From Alphaproteobacteria bacterium (GTDB lineage: Bacteria; Pseudomonadota; Alphaproteobacteria; GCA-2731375), in NCBI GenBank assembly GCA_030746295.1, contig JASLMY010000166.1, positions 1 to 11,528 of the forward strand: a stretch of 11,528 nt of DNA. The letters run 5' to 3'. Both the position numbers and the translations under genes were made by a program. Below the pieces are notes generated by a model. The model was not told the origin of the DNA and made no database searches. It was given only the letters and a program-made list of their open reading frames with translations. Shown here piece by piece: positions 1 to 8,214 of this stretch (positions within the stretch are counted from its first letter, which is position 1; the number at the start of each line of letters is the position of its first letter).

Positions 1-700
1 CCTGGAAGGTGTCGCCGATCGAGGGATCCATGAAGCGGTCGATGCGGCTGGCGACGTGCGGCACCGTCAGGTAGGCGACGGTGACGGCGAGGCCGCCCAC
101 TAGGGCCAGGACGCCGACCCAGAAGAGCGGCAGGCCGGCCATGAAGACCTGCGCGCACCAGACCAGCGAGACCATGATCGCCATGCCGAAATCGGGCTGG
201 GCGACGAGCAGTGCAAGCACCAGCGCGGTGACTGCTCCGGCGATCAGGTTGCCCGGGATGGCCGCTTGCTCCTTTTGTGCCGACAGCATCCAGGCGGTGA
301 CCACGACCAGGAAGGGCTTGACGAACTCGGAGGGCTGCAACGAGAAGGCGCCGAGCACGAGCCAGCGGCTGGCACCCTTGACCTCGGTGCCGACGAACAG
401 GGTCGCCGCCAGCAGGCCGATGGCGACGACGAGACCGACAACGGCGAAGCGACGGATCATAGTCGCCGACAGCATCGAGATCGCCAGCATCGCGGCCACC
501 GCCGGGCCCAGGAACATGAGCTGACGCCGCGCGAAATAGAAGGAATCGAAGCCGATCCGCTCGGCCACGGCCGGGCTCGCGGCCAGCGCCAGCAAGGCAC
601 CGGCGGCGATCAGAAGGCCCAAGGCCAAGAGCATCCAGCGGTCGACGGTCCACCACCAGCGGCCGACGATGCTCGTGTCTGTGCGGGCGAGCATGCTCAT
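1..700 (-). CDS. ftsW: FtsW, SEDS-family septal peptidoglycan glycosyltransferase (partial; 3' end outside window)
   Basis: FtsW is the integral-membrane SEDS polymerase that joins lipid II into glycan strands at the septum, working with FtsI. The 233 residues visible are the N-terminal part; the gene runs off the window edge, which is why no closed frame exists. Visible family motifs are KGASRW at 108-113, QPSEFVKP at 122-129, QPDFGMA at 168-174 and RIDRFMDP at 219-226. Hydrophobic stretches near 23-42, 62-80, 85-103, 128-139, 151-167 and 190-211 fit a multi-pass protein. A short basic cytoplasmic tail precedes the first segment. The ATG at 700 overlaps the murD stop as ATGA and has a GAGG seven bases upstream, so translation is probably coupled to murD. 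The part carrying the putative catalytic aspartate is not in the window. RodA is the alternative, but the dcw position favours FtsW. Confidence 0.95.
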   Translation of the reverse strand, partial: MSMLARTDTSIVGRWWWTVDRWMLLALGLLIAAGALLALAASPAVAERIGFDSFYFARRQLMFLGPAVAAMLAISMLSATMIRRFAVVGLVVAIGLLAATLFVGTEVKGASRWLVLGAFSLQPSEFVKPFLVVVTAWMLSAQKEQAAIPGNLIAGAVTALVLALLVAQPDFGMAIMVSLVWCAQVFMAGLPLFWVGVLALVGGLAVTVAYLTVPHVASRIDRFMDPSIGDTFQ

Positions 701-2100
701 GGTGCCGCCTCGCAATTCCGCTGGGCCAACTCATCGACCAAGGCGATGAAGGCCTCGCCCCGCGCCTCGAAGCTGGTGAACTGATCGAACGAGGCGCAGG
801 CCGGGGACAACAATACAACCCGGCCTGCGCCACCAGCAGTCGACGCGGCCCGATACGCGGCCCTGACTGCCGTTTCGAGATCGCCCGAGGCCTGGCAAGC
901 GACCTGGCCCTCGAGCGTTTGGGCGAATTCACCAGCCGCCTCGCCGATGAGGTAGGCCTGCTCGACCTTGGGGAAGAAATCGGCCAAGCCGGCGATCCCG
1001 CCCGCCTTGGGCAGGCCGCCGGCGATCCAATGAATGCGGTCGTAGGCGGCCAGCGCGTGGGCGGCGGCCTCGGCGTTGGTCGCCTTGCTGTCGTTCACGA
1101 AGACGACGCCGCCGACCTTGGCGACCCGCTGCATCCGGTGGGCGAGACCGGGGAAGCTGCGGAGGCCGTCCTGGATCGCGGCCTCGTCGAGGCCGAGCTC
1201 GAGCGCCACTGCCGTCGCCACGGCCGCGTTCTGCCAGTTGTGGGCACCCAGCAGGCTGTCGATCCCGGCCAGCGAGGCGATCGGCCGCGAAACACCGTCG
1301 CGGGCCCGATAGATAACGCCGTCGTCGACATGGATACCGTCCTCCAGCGCCCGGCCGACGGCGACCGGCACGAGGCGGCGCCCCACCGCGCCGAGCCAAT
1401 CGGCGATGTCCCGGCTGTCGGCGTCGTCGACGCCGACGACCGCCAGCGAGTCCGCGCCCGCCATCTCGAAGAGGCGCCGCTTGGCACGGACGTAGCCGGC
1501 CATGTCGCCGTGCCGGTCGAGATGATCGGGGCTGAGGTTCATGAGCACGGCGACGGCTGGCCGCAGGCTTCGGGTCAGGTCGATCTGATAGGACGAGAGC
1601 TCCAGGACGTAGGCGCCGTCGGCAGCCAACGGATTGAGGTCCAGAACCGGCCGGCCGAGGTTGGCGCCGATCTCGACCCGCTTGCCGGCCTGCGCCAGAA
1701 TGTGGCCCAGAAGCGCGGTGGTGGTGGACTTGCCGTTGGTGCCGGTGATCGCGACCAGGCACGCCGTCGGCCGAGTCCGCGCGAAGAGCTCGACATCGCC
1801 CAAAACCTCGATGCCAAGGCGCCTCGCCAGCCGGACCGCGGCATGGGGCCGGGGATGGGTCAAGGGCACGCCGGGGCTCAGCACCAGGACCGCCATGTCG
1901 GCCCAGGCTTCGGGGCTGGGCTCGGCCAGCGCGATGGTATCGTCGAGACGGGCCTCGATCTCGGCCCGGCGGTCCGGGCCGTCGTCCCAGGCGCTGACCC
2001 GGGCGCCGCCGGCGGCCAGCGCCCGCGCCGCCGACAGGCCGCTGGCGCCGAGGCCGAAGACGGCCACCGATCGATCCCGATATGCCTCGATAGAGATCAC
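697..2100 (-). CDS. murD: UDP-N-acetylmuramoyl-L-alanine--D-glutamate ligase (MurD)
   Basis: MurD is the cytoplasmic Mur ligase that adds D-glutamate to UDP-MurNAc-L-Ala using ATP. The protein has 467 residues, a usual length. The N-terminal UDP-binding Rossmann segment reads VFGLGASGLSAAR at 14-26. The ATP P-loop GTNGKST is at 120-126, LSSYQ at 168-172, SPDHLDRH at 190-197, GAHNWQNAAVA at 285-295, NDSKATN at 336-342 and SPACASFDQF at 432-441; the last two are MurD signatures. The start is a GTG. It is chosen because GAGGTGA (2105-2111) lies four bases upstream and because the protein begins as MurD proteins normally do. That Shine-Dalgarno includes the mraY stop codon, and only 4 nt separate the genes. 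The 3' end overlaps ftsW by 4 nt (ATGA). Confidence 0.97.
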   Translation of the reverse strand: MISIEAYRDRSVAVFGLGASGLSAARALAAGGARVSAWDDGPDRRAEIEARLDDTIALAEPSPEAWADMAVLVLSPGVPLTHPRPHAAVRLARRLGIEVLGDVELFARTRPTACLVAITGTNGKSTTTALLGHILAQAGKRVEIGANLGRPVLDLNPLAADGAYVLELSSYQIDLTRSLRPAVAVLMNLSPDHLDRHGDMAGYVRAKRRLFEMAGADSLAVVGVDDADSRDIADWLGAVGRRLVPVAVGRALEDGIHVDDGVIYRARDGVSRPIASLAGIDSLLGAHNWQNAAVATAVALELGLDEAAIQDGLRSFPGLAHRMQRVAKVGGVVFVNDSKATNAEAAAHALAAYDRIHWIAGGLPKAGGIAGLADFFPKVEQAYLIGEAAGEFAQTLEGQVACQASGDLETAVRAAYRAASTAGGAGRVVLLSPACASFDQFTSFEARGEAFIALVDELAQRNCEAAP

Positions 2101-2104
2101 CCGG

Positions 2105-2111
2105 TCACCTC
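2105..2111 (-). promoter_or_regulatory. Ribosome binding site of murD overlapping the mraY stop
   Basis: GAGGTGA on the minus strand is a seven-base match to the anti-Shine-Dalgarno. It ends four bases before the murD GTG, and its TGA is the mraY stop codon. Ribosomes ending mraY would therefore sit on the murD initiation site. Confidence 0.75.
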
Positions 2112-3193
2112 AACTTCAAGGTCGCGAGACCGGCCAGCGCCAGGATCACCGAGATGATCCAGAAGCGGATGACGATGGTCGGCTCGGCCCAGCCCTTCTG
2201 CTCGAAGTGGTGATGCAGGGGCGCCATGCGGAAGACGCGGCGGCCGGTGAGCTTGAAGGAGGCCACCTGGACGATCACCGACACGGCTTCGAGGACGAAT
2301 AGCCCGCCGACGATCGCCAGCACCAACTCGTGCTTGGTGACCACCGCCACCGAGCCGATGCCGCCGCCAAGCGCCAGGCTGCCGGTGTCGCCCATGAAGA
2401 CCATGGCCGGCGGCGCGTTGAACCAGAGGAAGCCGAGCCCGGCACCGACCATGGCGCCGCAGAACACCGCCAGCTCGCCCGAGCCCGGCACCGAGTGGAT
2501 CTGCAAGTAGTTCGAAAAGACGACGTTGCCCGCCAGATAGGCGATGAGGGCGAAGGCGCTGGCGGCAATGATCACCGGCCCGATGGCCAGGCCGTCGAGG
2601 CCGTCGGTCAGGTTCACGGCGTTCGAGGCGCCGACCACGATGAAGGCGGCGAAGGGCACGAAGAACCAGCCGAGGTTGACCACCAGGTCCTTGACGAAGG
2701 GCAGCGACAGGCCGGTGCTGAGCGGCGAGGGGGTCGTCCGCATGATCCAGATCAGCGCCAGCACCGCGATCACGACCTCGATCGCCAGCTTGGTCTTGCC
2801 GGGCAGGCCGCGATGGTTGGCTCGACTGACCTTGAGGTAGTCGTCGGCGAAGCCGACCAGGCCGAAGCCGGCGGTGATGAAAAGTACCGGCCAGATGTAA
2901 GGGTTGGTGAGATCGGCCCAGAGCAGGGTCGCGACCGAGAGCGCCAACAGGATCATGAAGCCGCCCATGGTCGGCGTGCCCTGCTTGGTCAGAAGGTGCC
3001 GCTCGGGGCCGTCGTCGCGGATCGGCTGACCGTTGCCTTGATGATGCTTGAGCAAGCGGATGATCGCCGGGCCGCAGACGAAGCTGATGACGAGCGCCGT
3101 CAGGATGGCACCGCCGGTCCGGAAGGTTAGATACCGGAACAGGTTGAAGACGATGAAATCGTCGGCCAGCGGATAGAGGAAGTTGAAGAGCAT
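2105..3193 (-). CDS. mraY: Phospho-N-acetylmuramoyl-pentapeptide-transferase (MraY)
   Basis: MraY is the membrane enzyme that moves phospho-MurNAc-pentapeptide from UDP to undecaprenyl phosphate, making lipid I. The protein has 362 residues, typical of the family. Seen in order: DDGPERH (60-66) followed by KQGTPTMGG (70-78); the Mg-binding pair D117-D118 in [21 protein letters not shown] (191-203); [10 protein letters not shown] (268-277); and [12 protein letters not shown] (324-335) with the HHH triad. About ten hydrophobic segments are spread along the chain. A TAG stop lies in frame seven codons upstream, so the ATG at 3193 is the only reasonable start; GGAAG sits six bases before it. The 42-nt gap after murF is the largest inside the cluster. 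I saw no convincing promoter in it, but an internal one cannot be excluded. Confidence 0.97.
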   Translation of the reverse strand: MLFNFLYPLADDFIVFNLFRYLTFRTGGAILTALVISFVCGPAIIRLLKHHQGNGQPIRDDGPERHLLTKQGTPTMGGFMILLALSVATLLWADLTNPYIWPVLFITAGFGLVGFADDYLKVSRANHRGLPGKTKLAIEVVIAVLALIWIMRTTPSPLSTGLSLPFVKDLVVNLGWFFVPFAAFIVVGASNAVNLTDGLDGLAIGPVIIAASAFALIAYLAGNVVFSNYLQIHSVPGSGELAVFCGAMVGAGLGFLWFNAPPAMVFMGDTGSLALGGGIGSVAVVTKHELVLAIVGGLFVLEAVSVIVQVASFKLTGRRVFRMAPLHHHFEQKGWAEPTIVIRFWIISVILALAGLATLKLR

Positions 3194-3235
3194 CGCTCGC
3201 TTCCGGTTGTCCTAACGCGTGTCCATCATCATTGC

Positions 3236-4663
3236 TCAAGCCGTCGCCGCGACCGGCCCGACATCACCGTTCAATTCCAAGAGGGCGGCGACGATCGGCG
3301 CCATCGCCATGCCCAACGAGCCCTTGACGGTGACCACGTCGCCGGCCCGAACCGCGTCGGCCACGAGCGGCAGGAGCTCGGCCGAGGTCTCGGCCCAGGC
3401 GCCACGCCGTGCGGCGGGCAAGGCCGCCAGCATCGAGGCCATGCAAGGGCCGCAAGCGAAGACCACGTCGACCTCGCGCTCGACGATCGCCTCGGCCAAG
3501 CCGACGTGCAGCGCCTCGGCCTGCTCGCCCAGCTCGAGCATGTCGCCCAGAACGGCGACGCGCCGCCCGCCCGGGCCCGGCGCGGCCCGTCCCAAGACTT
3601 CGAAGGCGGCCCGCATCGAGGCCGGATTGGCGTTGTAGCTCTCGTCGATCACGCGCAGGCTGCCGCCCCGGCAGGCGACGACGTGCTGGCGCCCGCGACC
3701 CACCAGAGGCCCGACCTCGGCGAGCGCCCCGGTGGCGCGGGAGAGGTCGGCACCGAGCGCCGTCACGGTGGCCAGCACGGCCAGGCTGTTGACTGCCCAA
3801 TGCCGCCCCGGCGCGCCGATATCGTAGGTGATGGGCCGGCCGGCAACCTCGGCCGAGACGGCGATGCCGTCGGCACGCTCGACCATGCGCAGCAGGCGGA
3901 CGTCGGCCCGCGCGTCCTCGCCGAAGCCGAGGATGGTCCCGGCACCGGCAGCCTTGGCCGCCGCCTCCAGGATATCGAAGTGCGGCGTGTCGCGGCAGAG
4001 GACCGCGGCGCCGCCGGGCTCCAGCGCCTCGAAGATCTCGGCCTTGGCGCGGGCGATGTCGGCGAGCGTATCGAAAACCGCCATATGGGCCGGTTGGATC
4101 GCGGTGATGAGGGCGAGGCTCGGTCGAACCATCGCCGTCAGCCGGGCGATCTCGCCCGGATTATTCATGCCCAATTCGAAGATGCCGAAATCGGTGCCGC
4201 GCGGCATCCGGGCGAGGCTCAACGGCACGCCCCAGTGATTGTTGAGGCTGGAGGCGCTGGCATGAACCCGGCCCTCGCCGGCGAGCACCCGGGCCAACGC
4301 CTCCTTGGTGCCGGTCTTGCCGACGCTACCGGTGATGGCGACGATCCGGCCCTCGACCTCGGCCCGCCGCTGCCGGCCCATGGCCTCGAGGGCGGCGAGG
4401 GTGTCGTCGACGACGAGCAGCGGCCCGGCCGCGGCGGAAGCGTCGAAGCACCCAGCGACCACGGCGGCGGCGGCGCCCGCCTCGAAGGCCCGGGCGACAA
4501 AGTCGTGGCCGTCGAAGTTGGGTCCCCGGATGGCGACGAAGAGCTCGCCCGGCGCGATCGTGCGGCTGTCGATGGCAATGCCCGTCGCGGTCCAGTCCGC
4601 GGTCGCAAGCCCACCGGTGGCCGCCGCCGCCTCGGCCGATGTCCAGAGTGCCGTCGCCGTCAT
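3236..4663 (-). CDS. murF: UDP-N-acetylmuramoyl-tripeptide--D-alanyl-D-alanine ligase (MurF)
   Basis: MurF is the cytoplasmic Mur ligase that adds D-Ala-D-Ala to the UDP-MurNAc-tripeptide, completing the pentapeptide. From the chosen start it has 475 residues. Visible features are the N-terminal Mur domain with DSRTIAPGELFVA (32-44), the P-loop GSVGKTGTKE (112-121), NNHWGVPLSL (141-150), FELGMNNPGEI (162-172), DESYNANPASM (340-350), VLGDMLELG (371-379) and VKGSLGMAM (446-454). YNANP and GDMLELG are characteristic of MurF. The ATG at 4663 overlaps the murE stop as ATGA and has a G-rich GGGGGCAGGG just upstream. A GTG at 4681 would add six residues, but its AGGAG directly abuts the codon, so it is less likely. 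The P-loop has glycine where GKTT is often seen; I treat this as a family variant and not a defect. Confidence 0.96.
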   Translation of the reverse strand: MTATALWTSAEAAAATGGLATADWTATGIAIDSRTIAPGELFVAIRGPNFDGHDFVARAFEAGAAAAVVAGCFDASAAAGPLLVVDDTLAALEAMGRQRRAEVEGRIVAITGSVGKTGTKEALARVLAGEGRVHASASSLNNHWGVPLSLARMPRGTDFGIFELGMNNPGEIARLTAMVRPSLALITAIQPAHMAVFDTLADIARAKAEIFEALEPGGAAVLCRDTPHFDILEAAAKAAGAGTILGFGEDARADVRLLRMVERADGIAVSAEVAGRPITYDIGAPGRHWAVNSLAVLATVTALGADLSRATGALAEVGPLVGRGRQHVVACRGGSLRVIDESYNANPASMRAAFEVLGRAAPGPGGRRVAVLGDMLELGEQAEALHVGLAEAIVEREVDVVFACGPCMASMLAALPAARRGAWAETSAELLPLVADAVRAGDVVTVKGSLGMAMAPIVAALLELNGDVGPVAATA

Positions 4664-6117
4664 GCCGCCCTGCCCCCGCACTCCTGCGCCGCGGCGCGGG
4701 CCTCGGCGGTGTCGTCGAAGGGCAGTACCTCGTCGCCGACATACTGGCCGCTCTCGTGACCCTTGCCGGCGATGATGAGAAGGTCTTCCGCCTCGAGCCC
4801 GTCCAAGCCGGCGCGGATGGCCTCGGCCCGGTCGCCGATCTCGATCGCGTCAGGGCAGCCGGCCAGGATCTCGGCCCGGATCCGAGCCGGCGCCTCGCTG
4901 CGCGGATTGTCGTCGGTGACGACGACGCGGTCGGCGAGCCGGGCGCCGATCCGCCCCATCTCGGGCCGTTTGCCACGGTCGCGGTCGCCGCCACAGCCGA
5001 AGACCAGCACCAGCCGGCCGGCGGCGGCGGGGCGCAGCGCCCGAAGCGCGTTCTCCAGCGCGTCCGGCTTGTGCGAGTAGTCGACGTAGACCGGCGCGCC
5101 GGAGCCGTGGTAGGCGACCAGGTCGAGGCGTCCCGGCACGCCCTTCAGCCTCTCCAGCTGGCCCATCGCCGCCTCCGCCTCGCTGCCGGTGGCGATGACG
5201 AGGCCGAGGGCGCAGAGCGCGTTCATGGCCTGAAAAGCGCCCCGGAGCGGCAGCACGATCTCGGAGCGGATGCCGAAGACCTCGAGCGCCAGGCGCTGTC
5301 CGGCGCGGTCGTCCGAGAGACCGCGGAGCCGGACCTCGGAGCCGGCGGTACCATAGCTGACGATCTCATGCCGGTGGCGCTGGCAGACCGTTTGCAGGCG
5401 ATCGAAGACGTCGCTGTCGGCGTTCAGCACGGCGGTGCCGCCGTCGGCCATGACGGCGCCGAACAACCGCAGCTTGGCCGCCAGGTAGTCGTCGGCATCG
5501 GCGTGATAGTCGAGATGGTCCCAACCGATATTGGTGAAGGCCGCCGCCGTCACCTCGACGGCGTCGAGACGATGTTGATCGAGGCCGTGGCTGGAAGCCT
5601 CCAACGCCAGGCATTCGACACCCCCGGCGGCGAGCTCGGCGAGGTGGCGGTGCAACGCGATCGGCTCGGGCGTGGTGTGGGCCAGTGGCTCAGTCGCCTT
5701 GCCGGCGATGACGCCGAGGGTGCCGAGGCTGGCCGCGGAGTGGCCGAGGCCCGACCAGATCTGAGCCGTGAAATTGACCACCGAGGTCTTGCCGTTGGTG
5801 CCGGTGACGGCAGCCACGGTGGCGGGCTGGCGGGCGAAGAATCGGGCTGCCATTCGGGCCAGACGGCGGCGCGGCTCCGCATCTTGGATCACCGGGACGG
5901 AAATTGCTTCGAGCCGCGGATCGGGCGCGGCGAGGACCGCGGCGGCGCCCTTGGCGAGGGCCTCGGCGATGAAGTCGAAGCCGTCGAGCCGGGTGCCGGA
6001 AATGGCGGCGAAGAGGTCGCCTCGCCGCACCCGGCGACTGTCGACCGACAAGCCGTCGATCTCGACCTCGCCGGCCGCGCCACCGACGGCGCCGTCGCTG
6101 AGATCAGAAAGACGCAC
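4660..6117 (-). CDS. murE: UDP-N-acetylmuramoyl-L-alanyl-D-glutamate--2,6-diaminopimelate ligase (MurE)
   Basis: MurE is the cytoplasmic ATP-dependent ligase that adds the third stem-peptide residue. The protein has 485 residues from the GTG at 6117. Motifs seen: DSRRVRRGDLFAA (26-38), P-loop GTNGKTS (106-112), TTPEP (148-152), EASSHGLDQHR (173-183), DYSHKPDALE (346-355), DDNPRSE (402-408) and GKGHE (451-455). DNPR with the C-terminal GKGHE is the signature of enzymes specific for meso-diaminopimelate, so this wall is inferred to be the usual Gram-negative type. The start is decided by GGAGG seven bases upstream (6125-6129) and by the family-like N terminus. The frame stays open for 49 more codons upstream, but that stretch is arginine/serine-rich shadow sequence inside ftsI. 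The gene overlaps the ftsI end by 14 nt and the murF start by 4 nt. Confidence 0.96.
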   Translation of the reverse strand: MRLSDLSDGAVGGAAGEVEIDGLSVDSRRVRRGDLFAAISGTRLDGFDFIAEALAKGAAAVLAAPDPRLEAISVPVIQDAEPRRRLARMAARFFARQPATVAAVTGTNGKTSVVNFTAQIWSGLGHSAASLGTLGVIAGKATEPLAHTTPEPIALHRHLAELAAGGVECLALEASSHGLDQHRLDAVEVTAAAFTNIGWDHLDYHADADDYLAAKLRLFGAVMADGGTAVLNADSDVFDRLQTVCQRHRHEIVSYGTAGSEVRLRGLSDDRAGQRLALEVFGIRSEIVLPLRGAFQAMNALCALGLVIATGSEAEAAMGQLERLKGVPGRLDLVAYHGSGAPVYVDYSHKPDALENALRALRPAAAGRLVLVFGCGGDRDRGKRPEMGRIGARLADRVVVTDDNPRSEAPARIRAEILAGCPDAIEIGDRAEAIRAGLDGLEAEDLLIIAGKGHESGQYVGDEVLPFDDTAEARAAAQECGGRAA

Positions 6118-7834
6118 GGCGCGGCCTCCGGCTGTAGAGGGCGATCTCCATCGCCCGGTTGACTTCGGCCGCCTCCTCGTCGATCGATCCGACCGCCAGC
6201 AGAGGCGCGATGCGGGCGATGACACGGCCCGCCGTGGGCGCCGCGTTCCAGCCCGCGGTGGCATAGCCCTTGGTCGCCTCGATGCCTTGCGGCTGGTCGA
6301 GCAGAACCAGCACGGCGTAGCGCGGCCGGGTCATCGGGAAGACGCCGACGAAGGTGGTGATGCGAGCACTGCGGTCATAGCCGCTCGCCACCGCCTTTTC
6401 CGCCGTCCCGGTCTTGCCGCCGACCAAATAGCCGGGCACGTCGGCCTGCTTGGCCGTGCCCTCGACGACGACGGCGCGCAGCAAGCGGCGCATCACCTCG
6501 GAGGTCCGATTCGAGATCACCCGAATGCCGGCCACGGACGGCCCGTCGCGCTTGACGAGCGTGGCCGGCCGCAAGATGCCGCCGTTGACGATCGCGGCGA
6601 CGGCGCTCAACGCCTGCAACGGGCTCACCGCCAGACCGTGCCCGAAGGCGACGGTCATGGTGTTGATTTCGCGCCAAGGTGAGGGGCTGAGCGGCGCGCC
6701 TACCTCGGGCAGCTCCAACGCGGCGCGGCGCAGCATGCCGAGGCGGCGCATGAAAGCCTGTTGGCGCTCGGTGCCGAGGTCGAGCGCCATCTTGGCGGAA
6801 CCGATGTTGGAGGAGTAGACGAAGATCTCCGGTACCGAGAGCCAGCGCTTCTGCGCGTGGTGGTCGCGGATGACGAAGCGCGAGACACGGATCGGCTTGG
6901 TGGCGTCGTAGCCGTCCTTCAGCGTCACCTTGCCGCTGTCCAGCGCCATCGCAGTGTTGAAGACCTTGAACACGGAGCCGAGCTCGTAGACGCCGAGGCT
7001 GACGCGATTGAAACGGGCCATCTCGGAGGCGGTTCCGGCGTGATTGGGGTCGTAGTCCGGCAGCGAGGAGAGCGCCAGGATTTCGCCGCTCTCGACATCG
7101 AGCACGACGCCGCCCGCTGCGATCGCCCGGAAGCGCTCCATGGCGACCCGTAGCTCGTCGCGAAGCGCATGCTGGACGCGGGTATCGAGCGACAGCGCCA
7201 ACGGCTCAGCCCCGCGCGCATGCCCCTTCAGCGGCTCGTCGAAAAAGCGCTCGACGCCGGCGATGCCGTTGTTGTCGACGTCGACGAAGCCGACCGTGTG
7301 CGCCGCCAGGCCGCCCAGCGGGTAGATCCGGCGCTGCTCTTCCTGGAAGGCGAGCCCGGGAACGCCGAGGCTGTTGATCTGGTACTGCTGGCTGGGCGTC
7401 AGGTTGCGCTTGAGCCAGACGAAGGCCCGGCCGGAGCGAAGCTTGGCGACGATCTCCGCCCGGCTCAGCTCGGGCAGGATCAGGCTCAACCGCTCGGCCG
7501 CCCGTTCCGGCTCCAGAACCACGCGGGCGTCGGCGTAGAGCGAGGGCGAGACCAGGTTGGTGGCCAGGAGAACACCGTTTCGGTCGACGATGTCGGCGCG
7601 CTCGGCGACGCGGGGACCGGCCATCTGGCCGCGGGCGCGCCGGGGCTCGCCCTGCTCGGCCAACAGCATCAGCTCGCCGAGGCGGAAGGCGATGACCGCG
7701 AAGGCAACGGCGAAAACGAGACCCATGAACTGCAGCCGCCCGCGCCCGGTACAAAGCCAGTCGGACATCGCCGCCGGCGCCGGTGCTGCGGCCGCGCCGG
7801 GCTCGACGGTGTCGCTACCGTTCGGGGCCCTCAA
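6104..7834 (-). CDS. ftsI: Peptidoglycan D,D-transpeptidase FtsI (PBP3)
   Basis: FtsI is the inner-membrane class B penicillin-binding protein that cross-links septal peptidoglycan as partner of FtsW. From the TTG at 7834 it has 576 residues. A cytoplasmic tail of about 35 residues leads into one transmembrane segment (about 36-58). The PBP dimerisation domain begins at ERADIVDRNGVLLA (78-91). The transpeptidase domain has the active-site SVFK (S287, K290), SSN (341-343) and KTGT (474-477). Start choice: the TTG overlaps the ftsL stop as TTGA and has GGAG eight bases upstream. The first in-frame ATG (7768, giving 554 residues) has no visible ribosome site and cannot be excluded. The frame is open far upstream across ftsL and rsmH, but that part is arginine-rich shadow sequence. 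The gene overlaps murE by 14 nt. Confidence 0.93.
   Translation of the reverse strand: MRAPNGSDTVEPGAAAAPAPAAMSDWLCTGRGRLQFMGLVFAVAFAVIAFRLGELMLLAEQGEPRRARGQMAGPRVAERADIVDRNGVLLATNLVSPSLYADARVVLEPERAAERLSLILPELSRAEIVAKLRSGRAFVWLKRNLTPSQQYQINSLGVPGLAFQEEQRRIYPLGGLAAHTVGFVDVDNNGIAGVERFFDEPLKGHARGAEPLALSLDTRVQHALRDELRVAMERFRAIAAGGVVLDVESGEILALSSLPDYDPNHAGTASEMARFNRVSLGVYELGSVFKVFNTAMALDSGKVTLKDGYDATKPIRVSRFVIRDHHAQKRWLSVPEIFVYSSNIGSAKMALDLGTERQQAFMRRLGMLRRAALELPEVGAPLSPSPWREINTMTVAFGHGLAVSPLQALSAVAAIVNGGILRPATLVKRDGPSVAGIRVISNRTSEVMRRLLRAVVVEGTAKQADVPGYLVGGKTGTAEKAVASGYDRSARITTFVGVFPMTRPRYAVLVLLDQPQGIEATKGYATAGWNAAPTAGRVIARIAPLLAVGSIDEEAAEVNRAMEIALYSRRPRRASF
6125..6129 (-). promoter_or_regulatory. 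Ribosome binding site that decides the murE start
   Basis: GGAGG on the minus strand, inside the 3' end of ftsI, lies seven bases before the GTG at 6117. It fixes the murE start and rejects the longer open frame upstream. Confidence 0.75.
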
Positions 7835-8214
7835 CGGTCGATCTCCGCACCGACCAGCAACAGATCTTTCGGCGGCCGCGGCTTGAAGGCCGGCAACGGC
7901 AGCCCGCCGGTTTTGGCCTCGCCGTCCTGGTGCCGCCGCGGCAGCTCGGCGAGCGCACCGGTCTGCGCCGGGGCGATCGGTTGCAGGCCCAGCCGGTCGA
8001 TGTGGCGCATGGCGAGGTCTTGCAGGCGGTCGGGCCGGTTGAGGTAACTCCACTCGGCCTTGAGGACCTGGATCGTCTTCTGCTCGTCGATCACCTGGCG
8101 ATCCAGTTGGGCCAAATGGCGCTCCAGCTTCTGGGTCTGGTTCTCCAGCAGATAAAGGCCGACGGAGAGGCCGCCCAACAGCAGCAGCGCCGCAGAGGTG
8201 AGAACCGGCCGCAT
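7831..8214 (-). CDS. ftsL: Cell division protein FtsL
   Basis: FtsL is a small bitopic divisome protein that joins FtsB and FtsQ and helps activate FtsW-FtsI. The protein has 127 residues. There is a very short cytoplasmic N terminus, one transmembrane helix at about 4-23, then a periplasmic coiled-coil-like stretch (about 25-58) rich in Q, L, E and R. The segment ending in EWSYLNRPDRLQDLA (54-68) matches the conserved FtsL/DivIC region as it appears in alphaproteobacteria. The tail after about residue 80 is rich in proline and basic residues and looks disordered. The ATG at 8214 shares one base with the rsmH stop (TGATG), and GGAGG lies ten bases upstream. An in-frame start at 8298 would put 28 polar residues before the helix and overlap rsmH, so I rejected it. 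Size, topology and position between rsmH and ftsI carry the call. Confidence 0.9.
   Translation of the reverse strand: MRPVLTSAALLLLGGLSVGLYLLENQTQKLERHLAQLDRQVIDEQKTIQVLKAEWSYLNRPDRLQDLAMRHIDRLGLQPIAPAQTGALAELPRRHQDGEAKTGGLPLPAFKPRPPKDLLLVGAEIDR
7843..7846 (-). promoter_or_regulatory. Ribosome binding site that decides the ftsI start
   Basis: GGAG on the minus strand, inside the last codons of ftsL, lies eight bases before the TTG at 7834. The alternative ATG at 7768 has only a GC-rich alanine/proline-coding stretch upstream. This is the main reason for choosing the rare TTG start. Confidence 0.5.

Noticed and set aside
919..2157. 412-codon plus-strand frame, and similar long plus-strand frames at 3506-4759, 4639-6162, 7169-8047 and 8379-9266
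   Set aside because: They are antisense to genes with clear family motifs and show no recognisable domains; their G, R, D and H-rich composition is typical of antisense frames in GC-rich DNA.
4319..4348. Glycine in place of threonine in the MurF P-loop (GKTG) as a possible defect
   Set aside because: The residues that define the P-loop (G, K, T) are present, and all other MurF motifs are intact, so it is read as a family variant.
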